Shown here in pieces: positions 34,606-42,312 of a stretch of DNA of 64,000 nt. Every line of letters begins with the position of its first letter. The stretch's first letter is position 1. Below the pieces are notes generated by a model, which saw nothing but the letters and a program-made list of their open reading frames with translations, did no database searches and was not told the DNA's origin. Source of the DNA: DATKZS01 sp035527835 [NCBI: bacterium] (lineage in GTDB: Bacteria; RBG-13-61-14). A program made the position numbers and the translations under genes. The stretch lies in NCBI GenBank assembly GCA_035527835.1, contig DATKZS010000103.1:1-64000 (forward strand), in the 5' to 3' direction.

Positions 34606-36312
34606 ATGGACGAAAAAAAACCATCCGCCCCGGCCGAGGTCAATAAACCCCGGTCATTCGTGGCCCGGGCCCTGGCCTTTTTCGGGATCGAGGTCAGCAC
34701 CGAAAGCTTCTTTCTGTTCTCGCTCCGGCCCCGGCTCTTGTATTTCATCCTGGGCTTCATCCTGCTCGGCCTGGCCTCGCTCGGCGGCCTGACCGTGTAC
34801 TCGACCAAGCCCGCCTTCTGCAACACCTGCCACATCATGGCGCCGTATTACAACGCCTGGAACACCTCCAGCCACAACTTCGTCTCCTGCGTGGACTGCC
34901 ACTATCCGCCGGCCCCCGCCGGGACCCACATCTGGCACAAGTTCCAGGCGCTGTCCCAGGTGGTGAAGTACATCACCCGCACCTATTCGTCGCGGCCCTA
35001 CGCCGAGATCCCGGACGAGTCCTGCCTCCGCGGCGGCTGCCACTCCACGCGGCTGTTACAGGGCCGGGCGGTAAGCTCGGAGGGCATCCTGTTCAACCAC
35101 CAGCCGCACCTGGAGCATGAACGCTACGGCCAGCAGCTCCGCTGCGTGTCGTGCCACTCCCAGCTCGTGGTGGGCAAGCACATGGAGGTAACCTGGGACA
35201 CCTGCTACCTGTGCCATCTCAAGGGACACGTGGGCGAGCGCGGGCTTGAGCCCATGGGCGGGTGCCAGGGCTGCCACTTCGTGCCGGAAAAGGAGATCGG
35301 AGTCGGCAACATCAGCATCATCCACAAGGACTTCATCAGCTTCGGCAAGGTTGACTGCCAGGCCTGCCACCGCGACGCGGCCTCGGGCGAGGGCGAGGTG
35401 GACAAGGACCGCTGCTACGTATGCCACAACCAGCCCGAGAAGCTTGCCCGCTTCGGCGAGACCGATTTCATCCACTACAACCACGTCACCTTGCACAACA
35501 CCGCCTGCTTCCACTGCCACCGCGAGATCCGCCACGGACTCACCATCAGGAAGGACCCCAAGATGCTCATCTCCGAGTGCGGCAAGTGCCACAGCAGCAC
35601 CCATGACCTCCAGGGCCAGCTCTACGCCGGGACCGGCGCGCTAGGCGTCCCCGAGATGCCCAGCCCCATGTTCCTGGCCCGAGTGGACTGCGTCGGCTGC
35701 CATCTTCAGCGGGAGCAGTTGGCGAACGCCCTGAGCCACGCTGCCACCTACACCGGCTCCGAGATCGGATGCTCCAACTGCCACGGCGACGAGTACCTCG
35801 GCATGGTCCCCGGCGCCCAGGCCATGGTGGACGAGACCGTGCAAAAGCTCAGCGTCAAGCTCACCGCCGTGAATCAGGCCATGAAGCAGAACCCGCCCGC
35901 CCCGGACCTGGCCGCCAAAATGCGCGAAAAGCTCGACGAGACCTCCCATAACCTCGAGTTCATCAGCTCCACCAGGTCCGCCCACAACATCTATTATGCC
36001 TCCGAGTCCCTGAACTACGCCGACGTCATCATCAGCGCCGCCGCCAACCGGCTCGGGCTGAAGGACGCGCAGAACACCTCCAACCTGCCCATCGTCTCCG
36101 GAGGCTATTGCGCCGCCCTGTGCCACAACCGCCTGGGAGTTGAAGTTCCCCCCAAAATGGTTAACTTTAATGGCAAGGAAATACCGCATTACAAGCACAT
36201 TGACGCCGGCCTCTCCTGCCGGATGTGCCATACGTTCGGGGCCCACAAAGAAGTGAAATTCAAGGGCCAGGAAGTCTGCACCAAATGCCACAGCGAGGAC
36301 CAGCTCAAATGA
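34606..36312 (+). CDS. NapC/NirT-like cytochrome c with up to 15 haems
   Basis: 568 residues. One N-terminal membrane helix (about 45-67), then a NapC/NirT-like start (FCNTCHIMAPYYNAW). Thirteen CxxCH motifs are seen plus two non-canonical sites: C-LRGG-CH (CX4CH, Cys140) and C-AAL-CH (CX3CH, Cys502). A haem-poor helical segment (about 405-495) interrupts the array. NapC-type proteins oxidise quinol and feed periplasmic acceptors; the extra haems make this a self-contained wire. Its stop overlaps the next gene (ATGA). Confidence 0.88.
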   Translation: MDEKKPSAPAEVNKPRSFVARALAFFGIEVSTESFFLFSLRPRLLYFILGFILLGLASLGGLTVYSTKPAFCNTCHIMAPYYNAWNTSSHNFVSCVDCHYPPAPAGTHIWHKFQALSQVVKYITRTYSSRPYAEIPDESCLRGGCHSTRLLQGRAVSSEGILFNHQPHLEHERYGQQLRCVSCHSQLVVGKHMEVTWDTCYLCHLKGHVGERGLEPMGGCQGCHFVPEKEIGVGNISIIHKDFISFGKVDCQACHRDAASGEGEVDKDRCYVCHNQPEKLARFGETDFIHYNHVTLHNTACFHCHREIRHGLTIRKDPKMLISECGKCHSSTHDLQGQLYAGTGALGVPEMPSPMFLARVDCVGCHLQREQLANALSHAATYTGSEIGCSNCHGDEYLGMVPGAQAMVDETVQKLSVKLTAVNQAMKQNPPAPDLAAKMREKLDETSHNLEFISSTRSAHNIYYASESLNYADVIISAAANRLGLKDAQNTSNLPIVSGGYCAALCHNRLGVEVPPKMVNFNGKEIPHYKHIDAGLSCRMCHTFGAHKEVKFKGQEVCTKCHSEDQLK

Positions 36313-36527
36313 CAGATGACGGACGCCGCGACCCGGCCCGGCAAAGGCCCGGGGAAAACGCCCGCCGCTTCCGCCTCACCGACGTGTTCGGCGCCTTCCG
36401 GCGGCCGGGCGCCGAGGCGCTTTCCATCCTGGCCGCCGGCAAGACCGGGTCCGGCCCCCAGGATAATCAAGCCGGCGCACCCATCATGCCTCCCGCCCCC
36501 GCGGAGCCGGAGGAGAAAACGGGATGA
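36309..36527 (+). CDS. Small unknown protein coupled to cytochrome genes
   Basis: 72 residues, no signal peptide, Arg-rich first half (FRLTDVFGAFRRPG) and Pro/Glu tail. The ATG overlaps the stop of the 15-haem gene (ATGA) and its own stop overlaps the next gene's ATG by 4 bases, so it is almost certainly translated by coupling. I do not recognise a family. It loosely resembles the 31563 protein in composition, with an aromatic/Arg helix followed by a Pro/Ala/Glu tail. Confidence 0.65.
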   Translation: MTDDGRRDPARQRPGENARRFRLTDVFGAFRRPGAEALSILAAGKTGSGPQDNQAGAPIMPPAPAEPEEKTG

Positions 36528-37333
36528 CCATATTGCCATTCACTTACCTCGCCGTCTTCAGCGCCACCCTCGCCGGCGCCGCCTACATCGTGACCAAGAG
36601 GCCCGCCGTGCTCAAGGCCTCCACCTATCTGGCCGCGGCCGCCGTGGTGGTCGAGCTGGCCTGGCTCATGCAAGCAGGAATGAAATTCCATTACTGCGTG
36701 CTGCTCGACCCCTGGGGCGTGGCCGGCGTGCTGACCATGGCCCTGATCATCGGAGGCGTCGCCGCCAACCTGCGCTACGACTCGCCCCGCATCATGGTGG
36801 GGACCCTGGCCCTGGCCTCGCTCCTGCTCTCCCTCGGATACTTCATCTTCCCCGCGCCCGGCAGGGCCTCCATGCCCATGCACTGGCTCCTCGCCTTCCA
36901 CATCTTTATCGTCTCGTTGGGCATCTCCGTGCTGGGCGTGGGCTTCGTCATCGGCGTGCTCATCCTGCTCCGCTCGCGCCTGCTCAAGTCCGACTGGTGG
37001 GGCACCGGCGACGGCGCCCGCTGGCCGTCCCTCACCACCCTCGACCGCATGTTCGTCAAGACCCTCGGATGGGGAATCGCCATCATGACCGCGGGCATCA
37101 TTCTCGGCATCGCCTATAGTTCCGAGGCCTCGCTCAAGGCCCCCTGGTACGACGACCTCAAGGTCATCCTCACCTTCGCCAGCATCATCCTCTATTCCGT
37201 GGTCCTGGTGCTCCGGAGGAGGCAGGGCTTCTGCACCATGCCGGTGGTCGGGCTCTCCACCCTGGGATTTGCCTTCATCTTTATCGGGCTCCTGATCTCC
37301 GGGCTCTTTAATATCGGGTTCCATAAGTTTTAA
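36524..37333 (+). CDS. HemX/CcsA-family membrane protein
   Basis: 269 residues, eight membrane helices. It belongs to the cytochrome c assembly family (PF01578-like): HWLLAFHIFIVSLG and later helices match CcsA/HemX proteins, but the full WWD signature of the CcsA at 22793 is absent. Genes of this type commonly precede hemA, where HemX modulates glutamyl-tRNA reductase or moves haem. It bridges the cytochrome operon and haem synthesis. Translationally coupled to the 72-residue gene. Confidence 0.82.
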   Translation: MTILPFTYLAVFSATLAGAAYIVTKRPAVLKASTYLAAAAVVVELAWLMQAGMKFHYCVLLDPWGVAGVLTMALIIGGVAANLRYDSPRIMVGTLALASLLLSLGYFIFPAPGRASMPMHWLLAFHIFIVSLGISVLGVGFVIGVLILLRSRLLKSDWWGTGDGARWPSLTTLDRMFVKTLGWGIAIMTAGIILGIAYSSEASLKAPWYDDLKVILTFASIILYSVVLVLRRRQGFCTMPVVGLSTLGFAFIFIGLLISGLFNIGFHKF

Positions 37334-37362
37334 TCCCGATAAGGCAGGAATATTTTTTATGA

Positions 37363-37497
37363 GCGCAAAGACGCAAAGAACGCAAAGTTATTTTATGAGA
37401 GTTAAATTAATCATGAAATTGCAGTCAGGACAAAAAGAAGATTTCGCGCTTGACGAAAAACATTATCAGTCCTTTGCGCTCTTTGCGCCTTTGCGCT
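37363..37497. repeat. Inverted pair of GCAAAGA triplicate repeats
   Basis: GCGCAAAGACGCAAAG-type units at 37363-37387 are mirrored at 37472-37497, between the HemX-like gene and hemA. Confidence 0.88.
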
Positions 37498-37558
37498 TAA
37501 AAGAAAATTTTAACTGCTTCATCCAGGCGTTATGGGTCACGATATGTCGAGGGAGTTA

Positions 37559-38902
37559 ATGGAAATGGCCGGCCAGGCAGGCAAAACGGGGGAATGCAGC
37601 CCCCTCGTGGCCGAGCTGCGCATGGCCGGCTTGAACCACAAGACCGCGCCCGTCTCCGTCCGCGAAAAAGCGGCCCTGCCCAGGGGCGCCGGCGACGCGC
37701 TCGCCGAGCTCCGCGACAAGATGGGCCTTAGCGAGGTCGTCGCCCTCTCCACCTGCAACCGCACCGAGTTTTACTGGACCGGCGCGCCCGCCGCCACCCC
37801 CCTCGCCATCTTCCAGGACCTGCTCGGACTCGATCCCGACGACCTCAAACAACTGAGCCCCTGCCTCTACGCCAAGAACGGAATGGACGTGGCCCGCCAC
37901 CTCTTCCAGGTGGCCTGCGGAATGGACTCCATGGTCCTAGGCGAAACCCAGATCCTGAACCAGGTCAAAAGGGCGTACGAGCGGTCCCGCGAGCGCGGAC
38001 TAACCGACACCGCCTTGAACCTCCTCTTTCAGAAGACCTTCGAGGTCTCCAAAAAAGTCCACACCCAGACCCGGCTCTCCGCCCAGCGGCCCTCAGTGCC
38101 CTCCGCCGCCCTCAAGCTCACCGAGGCCATCTTCGACGACCTCACCTCCACCCCCATCCTCGTCATCGGCACCGGAGAGATCGCCCAGGTCACCGTCGAG
38201 TCCCTCAAAAAACGCGGGGCCAGGAACATCTTCTTCGTCACCCGCTCCGCCTCGCGCGCCAAGATCTGGGAGGAAAAGCACCCGGGAGCCGAGGTCAGCA
38301 CCATTGACAACCTGGATACGGTCCTGGCCAAGGCCGACATCGTCATCTCCTGCACTCATACCGACGAGCCCCTGATCACCGCCGAAAAGGTCAAGCTCGC
38401 CATGACCCAGCGCGCCCACCGCAACCACCCCTTCCTCCTCCTCGACCTCGGAATCCCCCGGAACATCGCCCCCGAAGCCGGGCGCCTGGGAAACGTCTAT
38501 CTCCACGACATTGACCATCTCCAGAAGGTCGTCGAGAAGGACCGCTCCCGCCTCGAAGCCGAAGTGGCCAAGGCCGGGGTCATCATTGGCCAGGTCCTCG
38601 ATAACTACGCCGCCGGCTGCCGCGAGGCCGAGGCCGGCGCCGCCATCCGCGAGGTCAGGTCCAGAGCCCAGGCCATCGCCGACCTGGAGCTGGAGCGCAC
38701 CCTCAAACGTCTCCCCGACCTCACTCCCAAGCAGCAGCAGGAGGTCGCCACCCTGGTCCACCGCATCATGGGAAAGCTCCTCCACGCCCCCGCCGAAGAG
38801 CTCCGCACCGCCTCCAAAAACGGAAAAGGCGACGAAGCCACCCACTGGGCCCGCCGCCTCTTCGGAATCGCCCCCGCCGACAATGACTCCGAAACCGATT
38901 GA
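37559..38902 (+). CDS. hemA: Glutamyl-tRNA reductase
   Basis: 447 residues. It reduces glutamyl-tRNA to glutamate-1-semialdehyde, the first step of C5 haem synthesis. The N-terminal GLNHKTAPVSVREK, the nucleophile Cys66 in STCNRTE, the GMDSMVLGETQIL block, the NADPH-binding VIGTGEIAQ and the C-terminal dimerisation helices are all in order. The ATG at 37559 follows GAGGGAG; ATGs at 37532 and 37544 are alternatives without a good site. Its place after the cytochrome cluster suggests co-supply of haem. No hemC or hemB follows here. Confidence 0.96.
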   Translation: MEMAGQAGKTGECSPLVAELRMAGLNHKTAPVSVREKAALPRGAGDALAELRDKMGLSEVVALSTCNRTEFYWTGAPAATPLAIFQDLLGLDPDDLKQLSPCLYAKNGMDVARHLFQVACGMDSMVLGETQILNQVKRAYERSRERGLTDTALNLLFQKTFEVSKKVHTQTRLSAQRPSVPSAALKLTEAIFDDLTSTPILVIGTGEIAQVTVESLKKRGARNIFFVTRSASRAKIWEEKHPGAEVSTIDNLDTVLAKADIVISCTHTDEPLITAEKVKLAMTQRAHRNHPFLLLDLGIPRNIAPEAGRLGNVYLHDIDHLQKVVEKDRSRLEAEVAKAGVIIGQVLDNYAAGCREAEAGAAIREVRSRAQAIADLELERTLKRLPDLTPKQQQEVATLVHRIMGKLLHAPAEELRTASKNGKGDEATHWARRLFGIAPADNDSETD

Positions 38903-38929
38903 GCCGGAAGGAACAAGGAAAAGAAAGCT

Positions 38930-38953
38930 AAATAGGTATGGATGTCCCCCGAT
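38930..38953 (+). repeat. Left island-bounding motif
   Basis: AAATAGGTATGG-ATGTCCCC-type sequence. Its inverted counterpart lies at 45512-45534 with one indel and one mismatch. Motifs of this type resemble REP-like ends associated with IS200/TnpA-REP elements; that assignment is from memory. Confidence 0.7.
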
Positions 38954-39234
38954 TTTTCCTGTCCTTCCTCTCCCGTCTCGCCGTCTTTCTTGCCATTTCC
39001 TTTCTCCTTTCATCTTCGGAACCGGGTTCCCCGGCCCCATTTTCTCCATAATTTCATTCCATTATGAAGATATTGGGATTTAATTATGCCGTCTTGAATA
39101 GAAAAGGATAATGGACTTGCGAGAAAAAGTAAAGAGGTTTTTTTCGTTCGGCCAGGATTACTGGCGCTTACGGGTGAGGGCTTGAGATGGGCGTTGAGTT
39201 CTTCGGGACCATTCCGCCGTCCGGCCCACCAGAC

Positions 39235-39258
39235 GCCTCTCGATGAGGCCCCTTTTTT
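39235..39258 (+). terminator. Weak intrinsic terminator
   Basis: GCCTC-TCGAT-GAGGC stem followed by CCC and six T. Short stem; what it would terminate is unclear. Confidence 0.45.
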
Positions 39259-39263
39259 GATGC

Positions 39264-39329
39264 TCTCGCCATCGGAGGTGTGCGGAGAGCAACGACCGGG
39301 GGCGGATGTGGGTGAAGGTATGGGGCGGG
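39264..39329. repeat. 66-bp direct repeat, copy 1
   Basis: About 80% identical to 40363-40428 with no gaps. The most conserved core is AGAGCAACGACCGGG and GAAGGTAT. GCTCTC/GAGAGC flanks can pair in this copy. It lies just 3' of the minus-strand gene ending at 39385. Confidence 0.8.
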
Positions 39330-39384
39330 GACACGAGTGTTTACTTGGTCCACCTTAACTCATGAAATCCGCATAATAGGCTTG

Positions 39385-39723
39385 TTAGTGAAAACCTTCA
39401 TTAGGCACCAACCACTTTTCATCCGGTGTATGGCCGTCCTTGATAGCTGCCTCATAATAGCTCACGATGCTATCCACAGCACGATGCAGAGCATAGGCTT
39501 CATCGTCAGCAAAAGGCAGGGAAGTCATGTATGGATCAAATTGGCTCGGTGTGTGTATAAAATGGCTCTGGCGGAACCAAACCTCTTTGCCCCCTATCCT
39601 TCTGAAGAGTTTTATTCTTATGGGGGTCGTCAATTCCCCCACATGGAACTCAAACTCGGATAACAGTTGGATCGGCTCTGTTATTGACTCCCCCTCCAAC
39701 GCGCTTTCAATTGTCCACGGCAT
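39385..39723 (-). CDS. Hypothetical protein in accessory island
   Basis: 112 residues, alpha/beta-like, acidic, no signal peptide, no recognised domain. GGAGGAAACG precedes the ATG at 39723, and the reading frame is preferred over an overlapping plus-strand frame because the plus frame lacks a ribosome binding site. Lower GC than the surrounding chromosome. Third gene of a three-gene minus-strand module flanked by 66-bp repeats. Confidence 0.65.
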   Translation of the reverse strand: MPWTIESALEGESITEPIQLLSEFEFHVGELTTPIRIKLFRRIGGKEVWFRQSHFIHTPSQFDPYMTSLPFADDEAYALHRAVDSIVSYYEAAIKDGHTPDEKWLVPNEGFH

Positions 39724-39753
39724 CGTTTCCTCCTTCTCCCGTTTAAGGGGAAC

Positions 39754-39948
39754 TCACTTCTTCGATTCTTTTATCCAGCATTGCTTACAAAGGGGCTTAT
39801 CTTTGTAGGCTTGTTTAACCCATATCCCACATTTTGTGCATTTGTGACGATATGAATTGTATCTGGTATGTTTGGCAAGAACATCAGATACGATCTCAAA
39901 ACCATGAGCCGGAAGGTCTTGTTCTTTGATCCGATCAGGAAGTGCCAT
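39754..39948 (-). CDS. Small zinc-ribbon-like protein
   Basis: 64 residues with CTKCG and CKQCW, two CxxC knuckles 17 residues apart near the C-terminus, which could bind one zinc. AAGGAGG precedes the ATG at 39948. Possibly a small nucleic-acid or protein-binding factor. It sits between two other small genes on the same strand. Confidence 0.65.
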   Translation of the reverse strand: MALPDRIKEQDLPAHGFEIVSDVLAKHTRYNSYRHKCTKCGIWVKQAYKDKPLCKQCWIKESKK

Positions 39949-40033
39949 AGGAATTGTCCTCCTTCCGAGAAATGACTGGTTGAACAGTCTCCAAAGATGA
40001 TACTGTCAAACCAAATTGCTATCGGCAATCTGA

Positions 40034-40261
40034 CTACTTCTTGTCCTTCGGGGGACACGGGTCATTGCCGAAGCTGTTTGGATTTCGGATTTTGCCGTCC
40101 CGTCCGTGGACCACAACTTCGCTCCGCTGATTACGGGCGATTTCTCTGGCTGCGTCATAGGCATCCTTTTGGGTTGGGTGATGCGAGGTGTCCCGCTTGT
40201 TGCCTTCACCCCGTACACCCCAACCGCCGTCCCGTCTCACCACATGCTGATTTTTTACCAT
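40034..40261 (-). CDS. DUF2188-like small protein
   Basis: 75 residues. HVVRRDGGWGVRGEGN, then QKDAYDAAREIARNQ and VVVHGRDGKIR, is the pattern of the DUF2188 family: a beta-beta-alpha-beta fold with a duplicated look, function unknown, frequent in mobile regions. AAGGAGA precedes the ATG at 40261. First gene of the three-gene module. Confidence 0.75.
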   Translation of the reverse strand: MVKNQHVVRRDGGWGVRGEGNKRDTSHHPTQKDAYDAAREIARNQRSEVVVHGRDGKIRNPNSFGNDPCPPKDKK

Positions 40262-40362
40262 CTCAACGTCTCCTTTTGAACGTGAGCTTCCACTTCAAAT
40301 AGTGGTTCCGGTAAACATAATCACGATTGCGTGGCTGTCAAGGGGGGGGCAGAAAAATGCTT

Positions 40363-40428
40363 TCTCGCCACCGTAGGCATGCGAAGAGCAACGACCGGGA
40401 GCGGTCGTGGGGGAAGGTATTGGGCGGG
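40363..40428. repeat. 66-bp direct repeat, copy 2
   Basis: Second copy of the 39264-39329 element, 1.1 kb away in the same orientation, lying 3' of the minus-strand gene ending at 40479 and 5' of the DUF2188 gene. Confidence 0.8.
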
Positions 40429-40478
40429 TAGGAGCCGGGCGATTCTACCGGCGTTGATGGATGCACAGTGTTCAGTCT

Positions 40479-41318
40479 TTAAGGTGACGCACCACTAAGC
40501 AATTCCCTGGTGAGGCTCTTTGTTACATCCCACATGACTCGGGCGTCCTGTTCTGTTAGCACTACCTGCTGGGCATACTCGGTCTGCGGGTGTATAAAAT
40601 TCCTATAATCACGCAGCACGATACCGACTCTCTTTGCAGCATCGCCTATCCAGCCGAGTTCGTTGCCAACCTCGATATAGTGGTTGAGCGTCCATTCTTG
40701 CAGCGGTAGGGTCTTCCCCTTGCTTTGTGGGGCTCGTTTAGCTTTGATGAGAGAGGATTTATCAGTAAGCTGATTCTGCCTGGAAATGAATAATGATTCA
40801 AGAAGCCCACCCATCATAACGGCTGCCGCCAAGAAGGCACCGTTGTTTATACAGGTAACACACTCCGCCCACCTCCTTTCCATGATGCTCTGCATCCTCT
40901 GGTCGGACGCAAGCGAACTAAAGTTCGGTGGGTTGTCAGAGGTTGGATTCATCGGAGACAACGAAGAAGGGACGGCGGGTAGAGATTCGCGTAGCTTGAG
41001 TAGCATCTTTCGAGCCGTCTTGAGTAAGTCAACATAGGAGGTCCGCGTCGTAGCCTTGGCCGTGCAGTCGAGCAAGCGTTTAAATGGCTCGTCAACTGCA
41101 GCCAACTCTGCACCGTTTCCGTGAGAATATACCGCGAGGCGAATATTTCTGAACCAAAAAGAGGCGACAGTCTTTATTAGGTCGCGCTCCTCAGCGGAAG
41201 TCACCTGCTTTGACTTATTTGAAGCCACCGCCTTCCTGGCCTTGGCGACCGCTGAAATAGCCTCATCGATGCTGGCGTGAAGGTCCTGCTCCCTATTTTT
41301 TGCCACGCTTGGGCCCAT
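40479..41318 (-). CDS. Unknown protein with HEPN-like C-terminus
   Basis: 279 residues, helical, no signal peptide. The C-terminal region has LESLFISRQNQL and later LRDYRNFIHPQTEY, an R-N-x-x-H arrangement like that of HEPN/DUF4145-type helical domains, many of which are RNases or abortive-infection proteins. The family is not certain. The start is taken as the ATG at 41318 with AGAAGG upstream, overlapping the previous gene by 26 bases. Paired with the 206-residue gene, so the two probably act together. Confidence 0.65.
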   Translation of the reverse strand: MGPSVAKNREQDLHASIDEAISAVAKARKAVASNKSKQVTSAEERDLIKTVASFWFRNIRLAVYSHGNGAELAAVDEPFKRLLDCTAKATTRTSYVDLLKTARKMLLKLRESLPAVPSSLSPMNPTSDNPPNFSSLASDQRMQSIMERRWAECVTCINNGAFLAAAVMMGGLLESLFISRQNQLTDKSSLIKAKRAPQSKGKTLPLQEWTLNHYIEVGNELGWIGDAAKRVGIVLRDYRNFIHPQTEYAQQVVLTEQDARVMWDVTKSLTRELLSGASP

Positions 41319-41913
41319 TTTTTGATACCTTCTTCGCAGGCTTCTTGCGACTTTTGCGATTGCGAGGAGCAGAGGCGCTCTCGTTGCCACTACCAGGTAA
41401 CGTCATCGCCACGAGATTTTCTCCGACAGTATTGATTTTGAATTGACCGCGCTCGGAACGGTCCAGATAGCCCTGTTGGAGAGCTTTATTTAGAGTGACA
41501 CTAGGGGAAGTGAGTCGCTTCCACCCCGATAGACGAGTGGACTCCTGCAAAGTGTCGCCATCTATCGTTTCCCGTCTCTGATCTTCTGGTGCCTCAAATC
41601 GGTAGTAGTAGGCCACAACTGTAGAATACTGATTGTCGCTCTTGGGCCGTTTCTCCTCCACGAAGGTTTTAATGTCCTTCGATTGAGCTGAAGCAAGATT
41701 TTGTGGAGAAGTCTCCCCATGAGCTTGCATGACAGGAGCCGTGGGTTGTGCTACGCTTCTATTGGACATACCCGAAAGATGAATGCCAAGACTCTCCGCA
41801 GCCCAACGTAGTGCCCGCTCTTGATCGGATTTTTCCAAACCCTTAAGCGCGTTTGTGATGCTCTTTGCCGCGTCAAAGGGATTAGTCTGGTGTTGTTTGT
41901 CTTCTGAGGACAT
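41293..41913 (-). CDS. Unknown protein with wHTH-like middle and basic tail
   Basis: 206 residues. The middle (about 95-180) has YSTVVAYYYRFEAPEDQRRETIDGDTL followed by helices and a two-strand wing-like segment (GYLDRSERGQFKINTVGENLV), suggesting a winged helix. The tail is a Lys/Arg-rich run. GGAGGTCAAGAG precedes the ATG. Probably a nucleic-acid-binding partner of the HEPN-like protein; a defence role is speculation. Confidence 0.65.
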   Translation of the reverse strand: MSSEDKQHQTNPFDAAKSITNALKGLEKSDQERALRWAAESLGIHLSGMSNRSVAQPTAPVMQAHGETSPQNLASAQSKDIKTFVEEKRPKSDNQYSTVVAYYYRFEAPEDQRRETIDGDTLQESTRLSGWKRLTSPSVTLNKALQQGYLDRSERGQFKINTVGENLVAMTLPGSGNESASAPRNRKSRKKPAKKVSKNGPKRGKK

Positions 41914-42134
41914 CTCTTGACCTCCTATTTCAAATACTGGTAAAGAATTTTTGACGAATGTATCATTTTCATGGTGGCCTTATCGGTCTAAGCCAAAATA
42001 GTTTTATGTATTAAATTTTACTTCACTTCCAGCCGAAAAACAATAATTACAGTAATGAACGCTTCCTCATCTCCAAGGTGGCCCTCCGCCCGGCCCTCTG
42101 TTCTTGACCACTCAACCTCCGCCCTTTCTACCGA

Positions 42135-42240
42135 TTTTCTACCGGACCAGGTAGAAAACCGGAGCACTAGGGGGTAATAGGAGGTAATAGAGGGTAAAGG
42201 GCCGGGTTGCACGATTCCGGCGGAGAATCATGCAACTCGG
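42135..42240. repeat. Hairpin cluster
   Basis: Two strong hairpins (9-bp perfect, 6-base loop; 16-bp with two mismatches, 7-base loop) separated by a period-10 tandem repeat. They may be mobile-element ends or recombination sites. Confidence 0.6.
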
Positions 42241-42251
42241 TGATTTTTAGT

Positions 42252-42312
42252 TGGTGGGCCGGGCGAGAATCGAAGGAGCGATGAGCGGATTAAAAATCCA
42301 GTAGACTACCTT
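42252..42312 (-). pseudogene. tRNA-Lys(TTT)-like remnant
   Basis: Read on the minus strand, a CCA end with discriminator A is preceded by an acceptor-like CCGGCCC, CTCGC and a T-loop TTCGATT. Further 5' lies an anticodon loop TTTTTAA (anticodon TTT) with four of five stem pairs. The T-stem 5' half (GCTCC) no longer pairs and the D arm and 5' acceptor are missing, so it is not a working tRNA. It may be an attachment-site scar. Confidence 0.35.

Larger units (their letters stand above)
38903..39384. other. Gene-free junction into the accessory island
   Basis: Holds the left copy of the island-bounding motif (38930-38953), a terminator-like hairpin (39235-39258) and copy 1 of a 66-base repeat (39264-39329). 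The stretch 39110-39234 before the terminator-like hairpin might be a small RNA gene, but I cannot assign a class. No protein gene is supported. Confidence 0.5.

Noticed and set aside
39110-39258. Riboswitch or tRNA at the left island edge
   Set aside because: There is a terminator-like end and a GGCCCACCA string, but no T-arm or known aptamer core could be assembled.
39337-39663. Plus-strand gene of 108 residues
   Set aside because: Overlaps the minus-strand gene 39385-39723, which has a strong ribosome binding site and protein-like composition.
39264-40428. Integron attC sites
   Set aside because: The repeats are 3' of genes and can partly fold, but RYYYAAC and GTTRRRY ends are absent and no integrase is in the window.
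42018-42212. 64-residue minus-strand frame
   Set aside because: It spans a hairpin and tandem repeat, has no ribosome binding site and no protein-like pattern.
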